Below, in pieces: positions 9,921 through 20,155 of a DNA stretch of 64,000 bases. Numbering within the stretch: position 1 is the first letter of the stretch; each line of letters begins with the position of its first letter. Source of the DNA: Agrococcus jejuensis (GTDB lineage Bacteria > Actinomycetota > Actinomycetes > Actinomycetales > Microbacteriaceae); contig NZ_LT629695.1 in the NCBI RefSeq assembly GCF_900099705.1, forward strand, positions 682,001-746,000. Reading direction: 5' to 3'. The notes under the pieces are model-generated. The model did no database searches, was not told where the DNA came from, and saw only the letters and a program-made list of their open reading frames with translations. The position numbers and the translations under genes were made by a program.

Positions 9921-11207
9921 TCACCGCTGCTGGAAGGTCCTGCGCACGAAGAAGAGCCCCACGAGCGACAGCGCCGCGATCGCCATGTAGTAGAGGCTCG
10001 GCGCGTTGAGGTTGCCCGTGACCTGCAGCAGCCACGTGAGCACGAGCGGCGCGATGCCGCCGAGCAGCGTCACGCCCACGTTGTACGTGATCGACAGGCC
10101 CGTGCCGCGGATCTCGGCGGGGAACATCGACGACAGCAGCCCGGGCAGCGGCGCGAAGTAGAACGCCATGATGAGGCCGAGGAGCGCGATCGAGATCACG
10201 AGCGCCGGCACGCTGCGCAGCCCCACGATGACCTGGAAGATCGGCCACGCGAGCACGAGCGCCGCGATCGCCGCCCACGTCATGACGCGCGCCGGCCCCA
10301 CGCGGTCGGCGAGGCGCCCCACGAGCGGCGAGCCCACGAGCGCGATCGCGCCCGCCACCACGCCGCCGAGGTACGCGGCCTCCGGAGCGATGCCGAGGTT
10401 CGAGACCGCGAACGTCGGCATGAACAGGATCATGTAGACCGAGATCGTCGCGACGCCGATGACGGCCGAGCCCGCGAGCATGCGTCCCAGGTGCTGCGTG
10501 AGGAGCGTGCCCATCGGCGACTTCGCGCGCTCGTGGTCGCCGAGCTCGTCGGGCTCCGCAAGACGCGCGCGGATGTACAGGCCGACGGGACCGATGAGCA
10601 GACCGACGAAGAACGGCACGCGCCAGCCCCACGCGTCGAGCTGCTCGGTCGTGAGCGCCGTGTTGAGGGCGAAGCCGAACGCCGAGGCCAGCAGCATCGA
10701 CGCACCCTGCGCCGCGATCTGCCACGACGCGTAGAACATCTTGCGATGCGGTGCCGTCTCGATGAGGAACGTCGTCGCGGTGCCGAACTCGCCGCCTGCC
10801 GAGAAGCCCTGCAGCAGGCGCGACAGCAGGATCACGACGCCGCCCCACACGCCGACCGCCGCGTACGTCGGCGCCACGGCCATGAGCAGCGTGCCGAGCA
10901 TCATGATGCCGAGCGTGATGGTGAGCGCGTTCTTGCGCCCCTTGCGATCCGCGTACGAGCCGAGGATCCATCCGCCGAGCGGACGGATGAGGTAGGTCGT
11001 CGCGAACGTCGCGAACGTGTACAGCAGGCCGTACTCGCCGGCGTCGGGGAAGAAGACGCGGGTGATGACGACGGCGAACGACGCGTAGACGATGATGTCG
11101 AACCACTCGAGGGCGGCGCCGATCGACGACGAGATGACGGCCTTGCGTGCGGCGGCGAGGCGCTCGGGCGTCGCCTCGGGTGCGGACGTGGTCGGTGTGG
11201 TGCTCAT
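9921..11207 (-). CDS. MHS-family MFS transporter (metabolite:H+ symporter)
   Basis: 428 aa with 12 predicted membrane helices. Family signs are [16 protein letters not shown] in helix 1, the loop motif [31 protein letters not shown] in helix 4, GWRVPFF before helix 6 and [15 protein letters not shown] late in the protein, all characteristic of the ProP/citrate/shikimate symporter group. The substrate is probably an organic acid or osmolyte. It precedes the M20 deacetylase in the opposite map order but on the same strand (deacetylase first, 40 bp gap), so it may take up a substrate or product of that enzyme. It converges with xseA at a 22-bp gap. Confidence 0.85.
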   Translation of the reverse strand: MSTTPTTSAPEATPERLAAARKAVISSSIGAALEWFDIIVYASFAVVITRVFFPDAGEYGLLYTFATFATTYLIRPLGGWILGSYADRKGRKNALTITLGIMMLGTLLMAVAPTYAAVGVWGGVVILLSRLLQGFSAGGEFGTATTFLIETAPHRKMFYASWQIAAQGASMLLASAFGFALNTALTTEQLDAWGWRVPFFVGLLIGPVGLYIRARLAEPDELGDHERAKSPMGTLLTQHLGRMLAGSAVIGVATISVYMILFMPTFAVSNLGIAPEAAYLGGVVAGAIALVGSPLVGRLADRVGPARVMTWAAIAALVLAWPIFQVIVGLRSVPALVISIALLGLIMAFYFAPLPGLLSSMFPAEIRGTGLSITYNVGVTLLGGIAPLVLTWLLQVTGNLNAPSLYYMAIAALSLVGLFFVRRTFQQR

Positions 11208-11247
11208 GCGGTGCTCTTCGTGCTCCAGGTGCGGATGGGTGGGGACG

Positions 11248-12416
11248 TCAGGCGCGCAGGTCGGCGACGAGCGCGTCGACGAAGGCCTCGCACGCGGCGA
11301 TCTGCTCGAGCTCGATGAACTCGTCGGGCGCGTGCGCCTGCGCGATGTCGCCGGGACCGCACACGACCGTCGGGATGCCCGCGTTCGCGAACAGCCCGGC
11401 CTCGGTGCCGTACGTGACCTTCTCGTCGCTCGGGATCGCGCCCCACGCGTCGGCGAGCGCCACGATCTCGGCGTCGGCGGGCGTGTCGACGCCGGGCGCG
11501 GCCGCGGTGGTGGCGAGCACGACCGACGCCTCGGGGAAGCGCGAGCGCATGTCGGCCTCGACGCGGGCGCACTCGGCGCGGAACCGCTCGACGAGCAGCT
11601 CGTGGTCGACGGTCGTGAGGGCGCGGAACTCGAAGTGGATCGTGCACTCGGCCGGGATCGTGTTGATGGCGATGCCGCCGTCGATGCGGTTGACGCTCAC
11701 CGACGTGTATGGCACGACGTAGCCGTCGTCGAACGGACCCTGCTCGCGCATCTCGTCGCCGACGGCCTGCACGAAGCGCACGAGCTCGGCGGCGGCCGCG
11801 ACGGCGTTCTCGCCCTGCGGCGTGAGCGACGAGTGCGCGGCGACGCCGCGCACGTCGATGCGGAAGACGTTCATCGACTTGTGCCCGCGCACGACGCGCA
11901 TGCTCGTCGGCTCCCCGACGACGCAGCCGCGCGGCAGCTCGCCGCCGCGCGCGAGCTCGTCGACGAGGTCGATGGCACCCACGCATCCGATCTCCTCGTC
12001 GTACGACAGCGCGAGGTGGATCGGCTCGGCGAGCGGCTGCGCGACCATGTCCGCTGCCTTCACGAGCACGACGCCGAGGAACGACTTCATGTCCGCGCTC
12101 CCCGCGCGTACAGGCGCCCGTCGCGCACCTCGGGCGCGAAGGGCTCGCTCGACCACTCCTGCCCGTCGACCGGCACGACGTCGGTGTGCGCCGACAGCAC
12201 GATGCCGCCGCCCGTCGAGCCATCGCCCGCCGGGATGGTCGCGAGCAGGTTGGCCTTGGTGCCCTCGGGGTTCGGGATGCGGCGCGAGGCGATGCCGAGG
12301 GCGTCGAGCCGCCGCTCCACGTGCGCGACGAGCTCGAGGTTCGAGCCGCGGCTCGTCGTGTCGAAGGCGACGAGGGTGCGGATCTCCTCCATGGTGACGT
12401 CGGCGGGTGCAGGCAC
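11248..12416 (-). pseudogene. ArgE/DapE-type M20 deacetylase interrupted by one frameshift
   Basis: Two overlapping frames together encode a full 389-residue-class M20 metallopeptidase close to acetylornithine deacetylase. Frame one (start GTG 12416, AGGA 6 nt upstream) covers MEEIRTLVAFDTTSRGS to DGRLYARG, including the zinc His in SAHTDVVP. Frame two resumes with SADMKSFLG (bridging Asp) and continues through LSYDEEIGCVGA, CVVGEPTSM and GPGDIAQAHAPDEFIELEQI to a stop at 11248. All metal ligands survive. Restoring one G to the GGGG run (C run 12100-12103) rejoins the frames exactly. It is therefore a very recent pseudogene or a homopolymer sequencing error. Confidence 0.85.
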
Positions 12417-12512
12417 GGCTCTTCCTCTCGATCACGGGGTGGGGATCCTTCGATCCTTCCACCGTCGATGGCTCGCCCCGTCGTCGGTGGCGCGACGGTA
12501 GGATCGTCACCC

Positions 12513-12749
12513 GTGAGCGAGACCGCTGCGCCCATCGGGCAGACGCCCGCCGACGAGCTCGGCTACGAGGCCGCGCGCGACGAGCTCGTGCGCGTCGTGC
12601 AGGCCCTCGAGTCGGGCGACACGACCCTCGAGCAGTCGCTCGCCCTGTGGGAGCGCGGCAACGCCCTCGCCGAGCGCTGCGAGCAGTGGCTGCAGGGCGC
12701 GCGCGCCCGCCTCGACGCCGCCCGCGGCACGGAGGCCGACGCATCGTGA
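12513..12749 (+). CDS. xseB: exodeoxyribonuclease VII small subunit
   Basis: 78 aa, standard length. The helical hairpin LGYEAARDELVRVVQALESGDTTLEQSLALWERG is the XseB signature. It binds the large subunit encoded at 8684-9898. GTG start at 12513, AGGA 9 nt upstream. The stop overlaps the next start as GTGA. Confidence 0.92.
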   Translation: MSETAAPIGQTPADELGYEAARDELVRVVQALESGDTTLEQSLALWERGNALAERCEQWLQGARARLDAARGTEADAS

Positions 12750-13378
12750 GCCGCAAGCCGCCCGCGATCGTCGCCGAGCTCGGCCGCCCCGAGACGGCGC
12801 AGGAGACCGCCGACCGCAAGGCCGCCTCGAGCGCGCGGTACCGCGGCTCGAAGACGCTCGTGAACCTCGTCGCCGCGATGCTCGCGTGCGCCGGCATCGT
12901 CATCGTCATGGTGCTCGTCGTCATGCGCCCCGGCCCCGCCGCGCCCGAGCCGATCGACGTGAGCGCCGCCGCATCCGACGCCTCCGCCTCGCTCGACGTG
13001 CCCGTGGCCGACCCCGACGTGCCCGAGACGTGGGCCGCCAACGCGGCCGAGCTGCGCAGCGGCGCCGCCGGCATCGAGCAGTGGTACGTCGGCTGGATCA
13101 CCGGCGACGAGGCGTTCGCGTCGCTGACGCAGGGCATCGACGCCGACGGCACCTGGCTCGCCGCCACGACGCGCGAGGCCATCCCCACCGGCAGCCTCGA
13201 CGTCGACGGCGTCGAGTGGACCGTCGCCGACCAGCGCGACATGGACGACCCCGGCAACCTCGCCTGGGTCGCGTGGACGCAGGCGGGCGGCTCGACGTAC
13301 GTCGTCGCCGGCACGGCTGCCGACGACGAGCTGCAGACGCTCGTCGAGGCCGTCACCGCCGAGCTGCCCGCATCCTGA
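12746..13378 (+). CDS. DUF4245 single-pass membrane protein
   Basis: 210 aa. Short cytoplasmic N-terminus with [15 protein letters not shown], one transmembrane helix (about 38-60), then an extracytoplasmic domain with [20 protein letters not shown] and [20 protein letters not shown]. This architecture and the position next to xseB and a fumarase gene are typical of the actinobacterial DUF4245 family. Function unknown. Start GTG overlaps the xseB stop. Confidence 0.8.
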   Translation: MSRKPPAIVAELGRPETAQETADRKAASSARYRGSKTLVNLVAAMLACAGIVIVMVLVVMRPGPAAPEPIDVSAAASDASASLDVPVADPDVPETWAANAAELRSGAAGIEQWYVGWITGDEAFASLTQGIDADGTWLAATTREAIPTGSLDVDGVEWTVADQRDMDDPGNLAWVAWTQAGGSTYVVAGTAADDELQTLVEAVTAELPAS

Positions 13379-13442
13379 CGCACCCGAATCCACCGCGCTG
13401 CGGCGCGGCACCCACGACCACCGAGCAGAGAGGCCGATGAGC

Positions 13443-14840
13443 ATGACCGAGTACCGGATCGAGCACGACACGATGGGCGAGGTGCGCGTGCCCGTCGACG
13501 CGCTGTACGCAGCGCAGACGCAGCGCGCCGTCGAGAACTTCCCCATCTCGGGCTCCGGCCTCGAGCCCGCGCAGATCGTCGCGCTCGCGCGCATCAAGCG
13601 CGCCGCCGCCATCGCCAACAAGAGCCTGGGCATCCTCGACGCCGACGTCGCCGACGCCATCGTGGCCGCCGCCGACGAGATCGTGGGCGGTGCGCACCAC
13701 GACCAGTTCCCCGTCGACACGTACCAGACCGGCTCGGGCACCTCGTCGAACATGAACATGAACGAGGTGCTCGCGACGCTCGCGTCGACGCACCGCGGCT
13801 CGGCCGTGCATCCCAACGACCACGTCAACGCGTCGCAGTCGTCGAACGACGTCTTCCCCACGTCGGTGCACGTCGCCGTCACCGGCGCGCTCATCGAGCA
13901 GGCCATCCCCGCGCTCGAGCACCTCGCCGCGTCGCTGCAGGCGAAGGCGGAGCTGTGGCAGGACGCCGTCAAGCCCGGCCGCACTCACCTCATGGACGCG
14001 ACGCCCGTCACGCTCGGCCAGGAGTTCGGCGGCTACGCCGCGCAGGTGCGCTACGGCATCGAGCGCATCCAGGCAGCGCTCCCCCGCGTCGCCGAGGTGC
14101 CGCAGGGCGGCACGGCCGTCGGCACCGGCATCAACACGCCGCTCGGCTTCCCCGAGCAGGTCATCGCCGAGCTCGCCGCATCGTCGGGCCTGCCCATCAC
14201 CGAGGCGCGCGACCACTTCGAGGCGCAGGCGAACCGCGACGGCCTCGTCGAGGCGTCGGGCGCGCTGCGCACGATCGCGGTGTCGCTCACGAAGATCTGC
14301 AACGACCTGCGTTGGATGGGCTCGGGCCCGAACACGGGGCTCGGCGAGCTCGCGATCCCCGACCTGCAGCCCGGCTCGTCGATCATGCCCGGCAAGGTCA
14401 ACCCCGTCGTGCCCGAGGCCGTGCTCATGGTGTGCTCGCGCGTCATCGGCAACGACGCGACCGTCGCGTGGTCGGGCGCGTCGGGCTCGTTCGAGCTCAA
14501 CGTGCAGATCCCCGTCATGGGCACGGCGCTGCTCGAGTCGATCCGCCTGCTGTCGAACGCGTCGCGCGTGCTCGCCGACAAGACGATCGACGGCCTCGAG
14601 GCCAACGTCGAGCGCGCCGCGGCGCTCGCGGGCATGAGCCCGTCGATCGTGACGCCGCTCAACCGCCTCATCGGCTACGAGGCCGCCGCGAAGATCGCGA
14701 AGCACTCCGTGAAGGCCGGCATCACGGTGCGCGAGGCCGTCGTCGACCTCGGCTACGTCGAGCGCGGCGAGCTCACCGAGGCCGACCTCGACAAGGCGCT
14801 CGACCTGCTGTCGATGACGCACCCGGGCGTCGCGAAGTAG
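13443..14840 (+). CDS. fumC: class II fumarate hydratase
   Basis: 465 aa homotetrameric TCA-cycle enzyme converting fumarate to malate without iron-sulfur clusters. [49 protein letters not shown] (catalytic His) and the superfamily signature [11 protein letters not shown] (about 311-321) are all present. AGAGAGG lies 9 nt before the ATG at 13443; an ATG at 13437 is only 3 nt from it and less likely. Monocistronic, with a long hairpin after it. Confidence 0.95.
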   Translation: MTEYRIEHDTMGEVRVPVDALYAAQTQRAVENFPISGSGLEPAQIVALARIKRAAAIANKSLGILDADVADAIVAAADEIVGGAHHDQFPVDTYQTGSGTSSNMNMNEVLATLASTHRGSAVHPNDHVNASQSSNDVFPTSVHVAVTGALIEQAIPALEHLAASLQAKAELWQDAVKPGRTHLMDATPVTLGQEFGGYAAQVRYGIERIQAALPRVAEVPQGGTAVGTGINTPLGFPEQVIAELAASSGLPITEARDHFEAQANRDGLVEASGALRTIAVSLTKICNDLRWMGSGPNTGLGELAIPDLQPGSSIMPGKVNPVVPEAVLMVCSRVIGNDATVAWSGASGSFELNVQIPVMGTALLESIRLLSNASRVLADKTIDGLEANVERAAALAGMSPSIVTPLNRLIGYEAAAKIAKHSVKAGITVREAVVDLGYVERGELTEADLDKALDLLSMTHPGVAK

Positions 14841-14856
14841 CACCCCTCCACACATT

Positions 14857-14902
14857 TGAGGTTTTCGGCCGCTTTTGACATCAAGAGCGGCCGAAAACCT
14901 CA
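14857..14902. terminator. 46-nt near-perfect hairpin after fumC
   Basis: A perfect 17-bp outer stem (14857-14873 with 14886-14902), one T:G position, then an inner 4-bp stem and a 2-nt loop. The downstream flank TTTCTGTTTCT makes it a plausible fumC terminator. It is A+T-richer than its surroundings and ends 26 nt before the next start codon. See findings for similar elements. Confidence 0.7.
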
Positions 14903-14928
14903 TTTCTGTTTCTGGCAGGGTGGGGTAC

Positions 14929-17004
14929 ATGCGTGCGTACCCTGCCGTGAGGCGTTCCGAGACGGTCGACGAGCTGCACGGGGTGCGCATCGCCGACCCG
15001 TACCGGTGGCTCGAGGATGCGGACTCCGACGAGACCGCCGCGTTCGTCGCCGCGCAGAACGCGTTCGCCGAGCCCGTGCTCGCTGCGCTCCCCGCTCGCG
15101 ACGCGTTCCGCGAGCGCGTGACGGCGCTGCTCGGCGCGCCGACGCGCGGCTGCCCGTTCGAGCGCGGCGGCCGCATCTTCGCGTGGCGCAACGACGGCCA
15201 GAACCAGGACGTGCTGGTGGTCGCCGATGCGGTCGACGACCTCGAGGACGGCCGCGTGCTGCTCGACGCCAACGCACTCTCCGCCGACGGCACCGTGTCG
15301 GTCACAGCCGCATCCGTGAGCCCCGACGGCCAGCTGCTCGCGTACGGAACCGCCGACGGCGGCTCGGACTGGCGCACGCTCAAGGTGCGCGACGTCGTCA
15401 CCGGCATCGACCTCGCGGATGAGATCCCCTGGACGAAGTGGAACTCGCCGGTGTGGATGCCTGATGGCCGCTCGTTCACGTACTGGCGCTACGACGCCCC
15501 CGGCGGCAACGGCCTCACCGACGAGATGGGCCCCGGCCGGCTGATGGTGCACGTCGTCGGCCAGGCGGCCGAGGCCGACGAGACGATCTGGGAGCGTCCG
15601 GAGGAGCCGCGGATGTTCGCACGCCACTGGCCACGCGACGACCGCTGGTTCGTGCTCTCCACCGACACGGGCTCGTCGAGCGGCAACGACCTCGCCGTCG
15701 CCGCGCACGGCGCGTACGACCTGCGCCAGCTCGTCGAGGGCCACGAGCACGAGTGGAATGCCATCGGCATCCGTGGGAACACGCTCTTCGTCGTGACCGA
15801 CGCGGACGCGGCGCGGTATCGCCTCGTCGCCTTCGACCTCGACCCCGGCATGCACGGCAGCCATCGGATGCGCGAGGTCGTCCCCGAGCACGAGACCGAC
15901 GTGCTGCTCGGCGCCTCCCTCACCGAGGGCGGCCTCGTGCTCGAGTACTCGCACGACGCGTCGCACCGCCTGCAGCTGGCCGCGACCGACGGCACGCTCG
16001 GCGACGCCGTGCCGATCGGCGACGGCGTGAGCCTCACCGGCCTCAGCGCTCGCGCGACGTCGGCGACGGTCTTCGTCACGACGTCGTCGTTCGTCGACCG
16101 CGGCACGCGCCACGTCGTCGAGACCGACGGCCCGAGGCTCGTCTCGCACCGCACCCTGCCGACCCCGGGTCCCGCGGCTCCCGCGGCCACGACGTCGCGC
16201 ATCCGGGCCACGAGCACCGACGGCGCCGAGGTGCCCGCGTTCGTCGTGCGCCCGGCGGGCGACGACGGCTCGGCCCCGCGCCCGACGCTCATCTGGGCGT
16301 ACGGCGGCTTCAACATCCCCATGAACCCCGGCTTCCGCGCCGTGCTCGCCGCCTGGGTGGATGCGGGCGGCGTGCTCGTGGTGCCGAACCTGCGCGGCGG
16401 TGGCGAGTTCGGCTCCGACTGGCACAAGCAGGGCACGAAGGCCCGCAAGCAGCAGGTGTTCGACGACCTCTACGCCATCGCCGAGCAGCTCATCGCGACG
16501 GGCGTGACGACGCCGGCGCAGCTCGCGCTGCACGGCCGCTCGAACGGCGGCCTGCTCGCGGGCGCCGCGCTCACGCAGCGGCCCGAGCTGTGGGCAGCGG
16601 TGCTGCCGGGCGTCGGCGTGCTCGACATGCTGCGCTTCCACCGCTTCACGATCGGCTGGGCGTGGACGAGCGACTACGGCGACCCCGACGACGCCGCCGA
16701 GTTCCCGGCGCTCGCGGCGTACTCGCCACTGCACGCCATCCGCGACGGCGTCGCCTACCCGCCGACGCTCGTCACGACGGGCGACCACGACGACCGCGTC
16801 GTGCCCGCGCACTCGTTCAAGTTCGCCGCCGAGCTGCAGCGCGCGCAGGCGACGAGCGGCTCCGAGGCGCCGATCCTGCTGTCGATCGACACGCGCGCCG
16901 GCCACGGCATGGGCAAGCCCAAGGATGCGGCGGCGCTCGAGTTCGCCGACCAGCTCGCGTTCGCCGCGCACCACGCGGGGCTCGCGGTCGACGCGGTCGC
17001 GTGA
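14929..17004 (+). CDS. prolyl oligopeptidase family serine peptidase (S9A)
   Basis: 691 aa. The N-terminal strand pair VDELHGVRIADPYRWLEDADSDET leads into a seven-bladed propeller (about 70-410) and then the alpha/beta hydrolase domain. The catalytic triad is Ser538 in GRSNGG, an Asp in GDHDDRV (621-622) and His659 in GHGMGKP. GGGEFGSDWHKQGTKARKQ is the family's oxyanion and substrate region. No signal peptide, so cytoplasmic; such enzymes cleave short proline-containing peptides. ATG at 14929 follows GGGTGGGG. A TPR gene follows after 4 bp. Confidence 0.92.
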   Translation: MRAYPAVRRSETVDELHGVRIADPYRWLEDADSDETAAFVAAQNAFAEPVLAALPARDAFRERVTALLGAPTRGCPFERGGRIFAWRNDGQNQDVLVVADAVDDLEDGRVLLDANALSADGTVSVTAASVSPDGQLLAYGTADGGSDWRTLKVRDVVTGIDLADEIPWTKWNSPVWMPDGRSFTYWRYDAPGGNGLTDEMGPGRLMVHVVGQAAEADETIWERPEEPRMFARHWPRDDRWFVLSTDTGSSSGNDLAVAAHGAYDLRQLVEGHEHEWNAIGIRGNTLFVVTDADAARYRLVAFDLDPGMHGSHRMREVVPEHETDVLLGASLTEGGLVLEYSHDASHRLQLAATDGTLGDAVPIGDGVSLTGLSARATSATVFVTTSSFVDRGTRHVVETDGPRLVSHRTLPTPGPAAPAATTSRIRATSTDGAEVPAFVVRPAGDDGSAPRPTLIWAYGGFNIPMNPGFRAVLAAWVDAGGVLVVPNLRGGGEFGSDWHKQGTKARKQQVFDDLYAIAEQLIATGVTTPAQLALHGRSNGGLLAGAALTQRPELWAAVLPGVGVLDMLRFHRFTIGWAWTSDYGDPDDAAEFPALAAYSPLHAIRDGVAYPPTLVTTGDHDDRVVPAHSFKFAAELQRAQATSGSEAPILLSIDTRAGHGMGKPKDAAALEFADQLAFAAHHAGLAVDAVA

Positions 17005-17008
17005 CGCC

Positions 17009-17500
17009 ATGACCGACTGGCAGGAGCGCATCGACGCGTTCTGGGCTGCGCTCGACGACGGACGCCCGCAGGAGATGATCCGGCAGATGCGCGTGCTCAT
17101 CGCCGAGCTCGGACCCGAGGATGCGCGCGGCCCGTTCGAGCTCGGCGGCGTGTTCGACGCGCTCGGCATGGAGGAGGTCGCCGCCGCCCACTACCGGCGC
17201 GCCCTCGAGCTGGGGCTCGACGACGAGCGCGCCGCGCGCCTCGCCATCCAGCACGGGTCGACGCTGCGCAACCTGGGCCGCATCGACGAGGCGATCGAGG
17301 TGCTCGCGCACGCGCCCGACCACGACGCCGTCGGCGACGCCCGCGCGATCTTCCTCGCGCTCGCCCTGCACGACGCGGGTCGCAGCGGCGAGGCCGTGCG
17401 CCTGCTGGTCGAGGCGCTCGAGCCCGAGCTGCCCTCGTACCGGCGCTCGGTGCGCGCCTACGCCGAGGACCTGCCCGAGCCGCCGCGTCACGGGGCGTAG
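17009..17500 (+). CDS. TPR-repeat protein
   Basis: 163 aa made of helix pairs; GVFDALGMEEVAAAHYRRALELGLDDE, GSTLRNLGRIDEAIEVLAHAPDHD and FLALALHDAGRSGEAVRLLVEAL fit TPR or TPR-like units. No transmembrane segment. It starts 4 bp after the peptidase stop, so is co-transcribed. Small soluble TPR proteins of this kind are adaptors; the partner is unknown. Confidence 0.75.
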   Translation: MTDWQERIDAFWAALDDGRPQEMIRQMRVLIAELGPEDARGPFELGGVFDALGMEEVAAAHYRRALELGLDDERAARLAIQHGSTLRNLGRIDEAIEVLAHAPDHDAVGDARAIFLALALHDAGRSGEAVRLLVEALEPELPSYRRSVRAYAEDLPEPPRHGA

Positions 17501-17540
17501 CACGGCGCCGCGCGGAGGCTCGCGCGTGTCAGCATGACGC

Positions 17541-18839
17541 ATGCTCCGCCGCACGACCGCCGCCACCGACCTCGGCTTCGCGACCCGTCAGCTGCAGCCG
17601 ATCGAGGTCGAGGAGCCCGTGCGCAGCCGCACGACGCCCCTCTACCTGACGGCCGGCTTCCCGTTCGACGCGTTCGACGAGTCCGCCGAGCATTTCCGCA
17701 CGGGCGACGGCTACTCGTACACGCGCGTCGCGAATCCCACGATCACCGCCGTCGAGCGCCGCATCGCCGACCTCGAGGGCGGCGCGGATGCCGTGCTCGT
17801 GGGCAGCGGGCAGGCGGCGATCGTCGTGGCGCTGCTCGGCCTCGTCGGCGCCGGCGACCACGTGCTCGCGGGCGCGAGCATGTACGAGGGCACGCGCGGC
17901 CTGCTGCTCGAGGAGCTCGCGCGCCTCGGCGTGACGACCGACTTCGTCGCCGGCAACGACCCCGACGCATGGCGCGCGGCCATCCGCCCCGAGACGCGGG
18001 CGGTGCTGCTCGAGTCGATCCCGAACCCGCGCAACGACCTGCCCGACCTGCAGGCCATCGCCGACGTCGCCCACGAGCGCGGCATCGCGCTCGTCGTCGA
18101 CTCGACGCTCGCGACGCCGTACCTGCTGCGGCCCATCGAGCACGGCGCCGACCTCGTCGTGCACTCGGCGAGCAAGTTCCTCGCCGGCCAGGGCGCCGTG
18201 CTGGGTGGCGCGATCGTGGATGCCGGCACCTTCGACGCGACGCGCTCGGGCCACCTCTACCCGCACCTCACGGCGCCGAGTCGCGTCGGCGGGCCGAGCC
18301 GCGTCGACCGGCACGGGCCGCTCGCGCGCATCGCGCACATCCGCGACAGCGTCGCCGTGCGCCTCGGCCCCACGATCTCGCCCCTCAACGCGTTCCTCGT
18401 CGGCCAGGGCATCGAGACGCTCTCGCTGCGCGTCGAGCGGCAGTCGTCGAACGCGCTCGCCATCGCGACGTTCCTGCACGACCACCCGGCCGTCGCATCC
18501 GTCGACTACTCGGGGCTGCCGTCGAGCCCCTACCGTGCGCTCGCCGACCGCTACCTGCCGCGCGGGCAGGGCTCGGTGTTCGCGTTCACGGTGCACGGCG
18601 GCGAGGTGGCCGCGCGTCGAGTCGTCGACGCGCTCGCGCTCTTCACGCCCATGACGCACCTCGGCGACGTGCGCTCGCTCATCCTCCATCCGCGCACGAC
18701 GAGCCACACGCAGCGCACCGAGGCCGAGCTGGGGCTCGCGGGCATCGAGGCGGGCACGCTGCGCGTGTCGATCGGCATCGAGGACGTCGCCGATCTCGTG
18801 CGCGACCTCGAGCGCGGCCTCGCGGTGGCGTCGGCATGA
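17541..18839 (+). CDS. Cys/Met-metabolism PLP enzyme (MetB/MetY family)
   Basis: 432 aa fold-type I enzyme. RTTPLYLTAGFPFD, YSYTRVANPTITAVERRIADLEGGADAVLVGSGQAAI and VVDSTLATPYLLRPIEHGADLVVHSASKFLAGQG are the family signatures, with the PLP-binding Lys in SASKF. The size, ending and GPTISPLNAFLVGQGIETLSLR resemble O-acetylhomoserine sulfhydrylases more than cystathionine synthases, but specificity cannot be assigned. The next gene, an NtaA/DszA-type monooxygenase, overlaps it as ATGA, suggesting that released sulfur is captured here. No good Shine-Dalgarno is visible before 17541. Confidence 0.88.
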   Translation: MLRRTTAATDLGFATRQLQPIEVEEPVRSRTTPLYLTAGFPFDAFDESAEHFRTGDGYSYTRVANPTITAVERRIADLEGGADAVLVGSGQAAIVVALLGLVGAGDHVLAGASMYEGTRGLLLEELARLGVTTDFVAGNDPDAWRAAIRPETRAVLLESIPNPRNDLPDLQAIADVAHERGIALVVDSTLATPYLLRPIEHGADLVVHSASKFLAGQGAVLGGAIVDAGTFDATRSGHLYPHLTAPSRVGGPSRVDRHGPLARIAHIRDSVAVRLGPTISPLNAFLVGQGIETLSLRVERQSSNALAIATFLHDHPAVASVDYSGLPSSPYRALADRYLPRGQGSVFAFTVHGGEVAARRVVDALALFTPMTHLGDVRSLILHPRTTSHTQRTEAELGLAGIEAGTLRVSIGIEDVADLVRDLERGLAVASA

Positions 18840-20155
18840 CCCGGCAGCAGCACCTCGGCTGGTTCCTCGCCCGCGGCTTCGGGCCGCACGGCTGGGGGCA
18901 TCCGTACCTCGACTGGGACTACCGGTGGACGTCGCCCGACCTGTACCGGCAGTCGGTGCGCGAGCTCGAGCAGGCGAGCGTCGAGCTGCTCGTCATCGAG
19001 GATGCGCCGTCGCTCGGCAGCCCAGAGACGCTCGACCTGCGCGTGCGCCACGCGTTCGGCGGGCCCAAGCTCGACCCGCTGCTGCTCGCGCCCTACCTCT
19101 TCGAGGCGACGCGCGCCATCGGCATCGCGCCGACGGTCAACCCGGCGGCACTCCCGCCGTACACGGCCGCGCGGCAGCTGTCGACGTTGCAGCACCTCTC
19201 CGGCCACCGCCTCGGCGTCAACGTCGTCACCGACACCGGCAGCGCTCGCCACTTCGGCGCCGCCGCTCCCCTGGGCCACGACGCCGCCTACGACCGTGCC
19301 GAGGAGTGGCTCACGGGCGTGCGCGCGCTGTGGCGCTCGTGGCCCGAGGATGCGCTCGTCGCCGACGTCGAGTCCGGCGTGTACGTCGACGGCTCGCGCC
19401 TCGAGCGCGTGCAGCATCGCGGCGAGCACTTCGCGTTCGACGGACCGCTCAACGCCGTGCCGTTCACCGACGGCGAGCCGCTCATCGTGTCGCCGGGCGG
19501 ATCGGGTCGCGGGCTCGGGTTCGCGGGCGCGCACTCCGACGTGCAGCTCGCGCTCGCCCCGCTCGAGGCGACCGCGCTGCGGGCGTACCGCCAGCGCATC
19601 CACGACGCCGCCGTCGCCGCCGGGCGCACGGCCGACGACATCCGCATCCTCTTCGCGATCCAGCCGACGATCGTGGCGAGCGCCGAGGAGGCCGACCGCC
19701 TCGTGCGCGCCTCGGCGAACCCCGACGACGCGACGATCGTGCAGCTCGCGCGCAAGCAGTCGAGCGACCTCGAGACCGACCTGACGGCGCTCGACCTCGA
19801 CGCGCCCATCCCGCCGGGCACGTTCGGCGACCACGTCTCGCACGGCTCCATCGCCAGGCTCGTCGGCGACCACGACGCCACCACGACGCCGCTGCGCGTG
19901 CTGCTCGCCGGCCTCGCGCGCCTGCGCCGCACGGGCGACGGCACGGGCCTCGTCGGCACCGCCGAGGAGCTCGCGGATCGCATCGAGCAGCTCGGCGAGG
20001 AGGTGGACAACGACGGATTCCTGCTGTGGGGCGACCTGCATCCCGTCACCGTGCACCGCACGCTCGACGAGCTCGTGCCCATCCTGCGGCGGCGAGGGAT
20101 CCTCAGGCGTGAGCTCGACGATCGCGGCCTCCGGGCGAACCTCCTCGGCTCCTGA
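18836..20155 (+). CDS. NtaA/SnaA/DszA-family flavin-dependent monooxygenase
   Basis: 439 aa bacterial luciferase-like TIM barrel. LAPYLFEATRAIGIAPTVNPAALPPYTAARQLSTLQHLSGHRLGVNVVT is the diagnostic block, followed by YDRAEEWLTGVRALW and IVSPGGSGRGLGFAGAHSD, which is the family's substrate-side segment. These enzymes use FMNH2 from a separate reductase to cleave C-S or C-N bonds in compounds such as sulfones or nitrilotriacetate. It is fused by an ATGA overlap to a MetY-like enzyme, and MetNIQ is 9 kb away, so a role in organosulfur use is likely. Substrate unknown; the flavin reductase is not in this window. Confidence 0.85.
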   Translation: MTRQQHLGWFLARGFGPHGWGHPYLDWDYRWTSPDLYRQSVRELEQASVELLVIEDAPSLGSPETLDLRVRHAFGGPKLDPLLLAPYLFEATRAIGIAPTVNPAALPPYTAARQLSTLQHLSGHRLGVNVVTDTGSARHFGAAAPLGHDAAYDRAEEWLTGVRALWRSWPEDALVADVESGVYVDGSRLERVQHRGEHFAFDGPLNAVPFTDGEPLIVSPGGSGRGLGFAGAHSDVQLALAPLEATALRAYRQRIHDAAVAAGRTADDIRILFAIQPTIVASAEEADRLVRASANPDDATIVQLARKQSSDLETDLTALDLDAPIPPGTFGDHVSHGSIARLVGDHDATTTPLRVLLAGLARLRRTGDGTGLVGTAEELADRIEQLGEEVDNDGFLLWGDLHPVTVHRTLDELVPILRRRGILRRELDDRGLRANLLGS

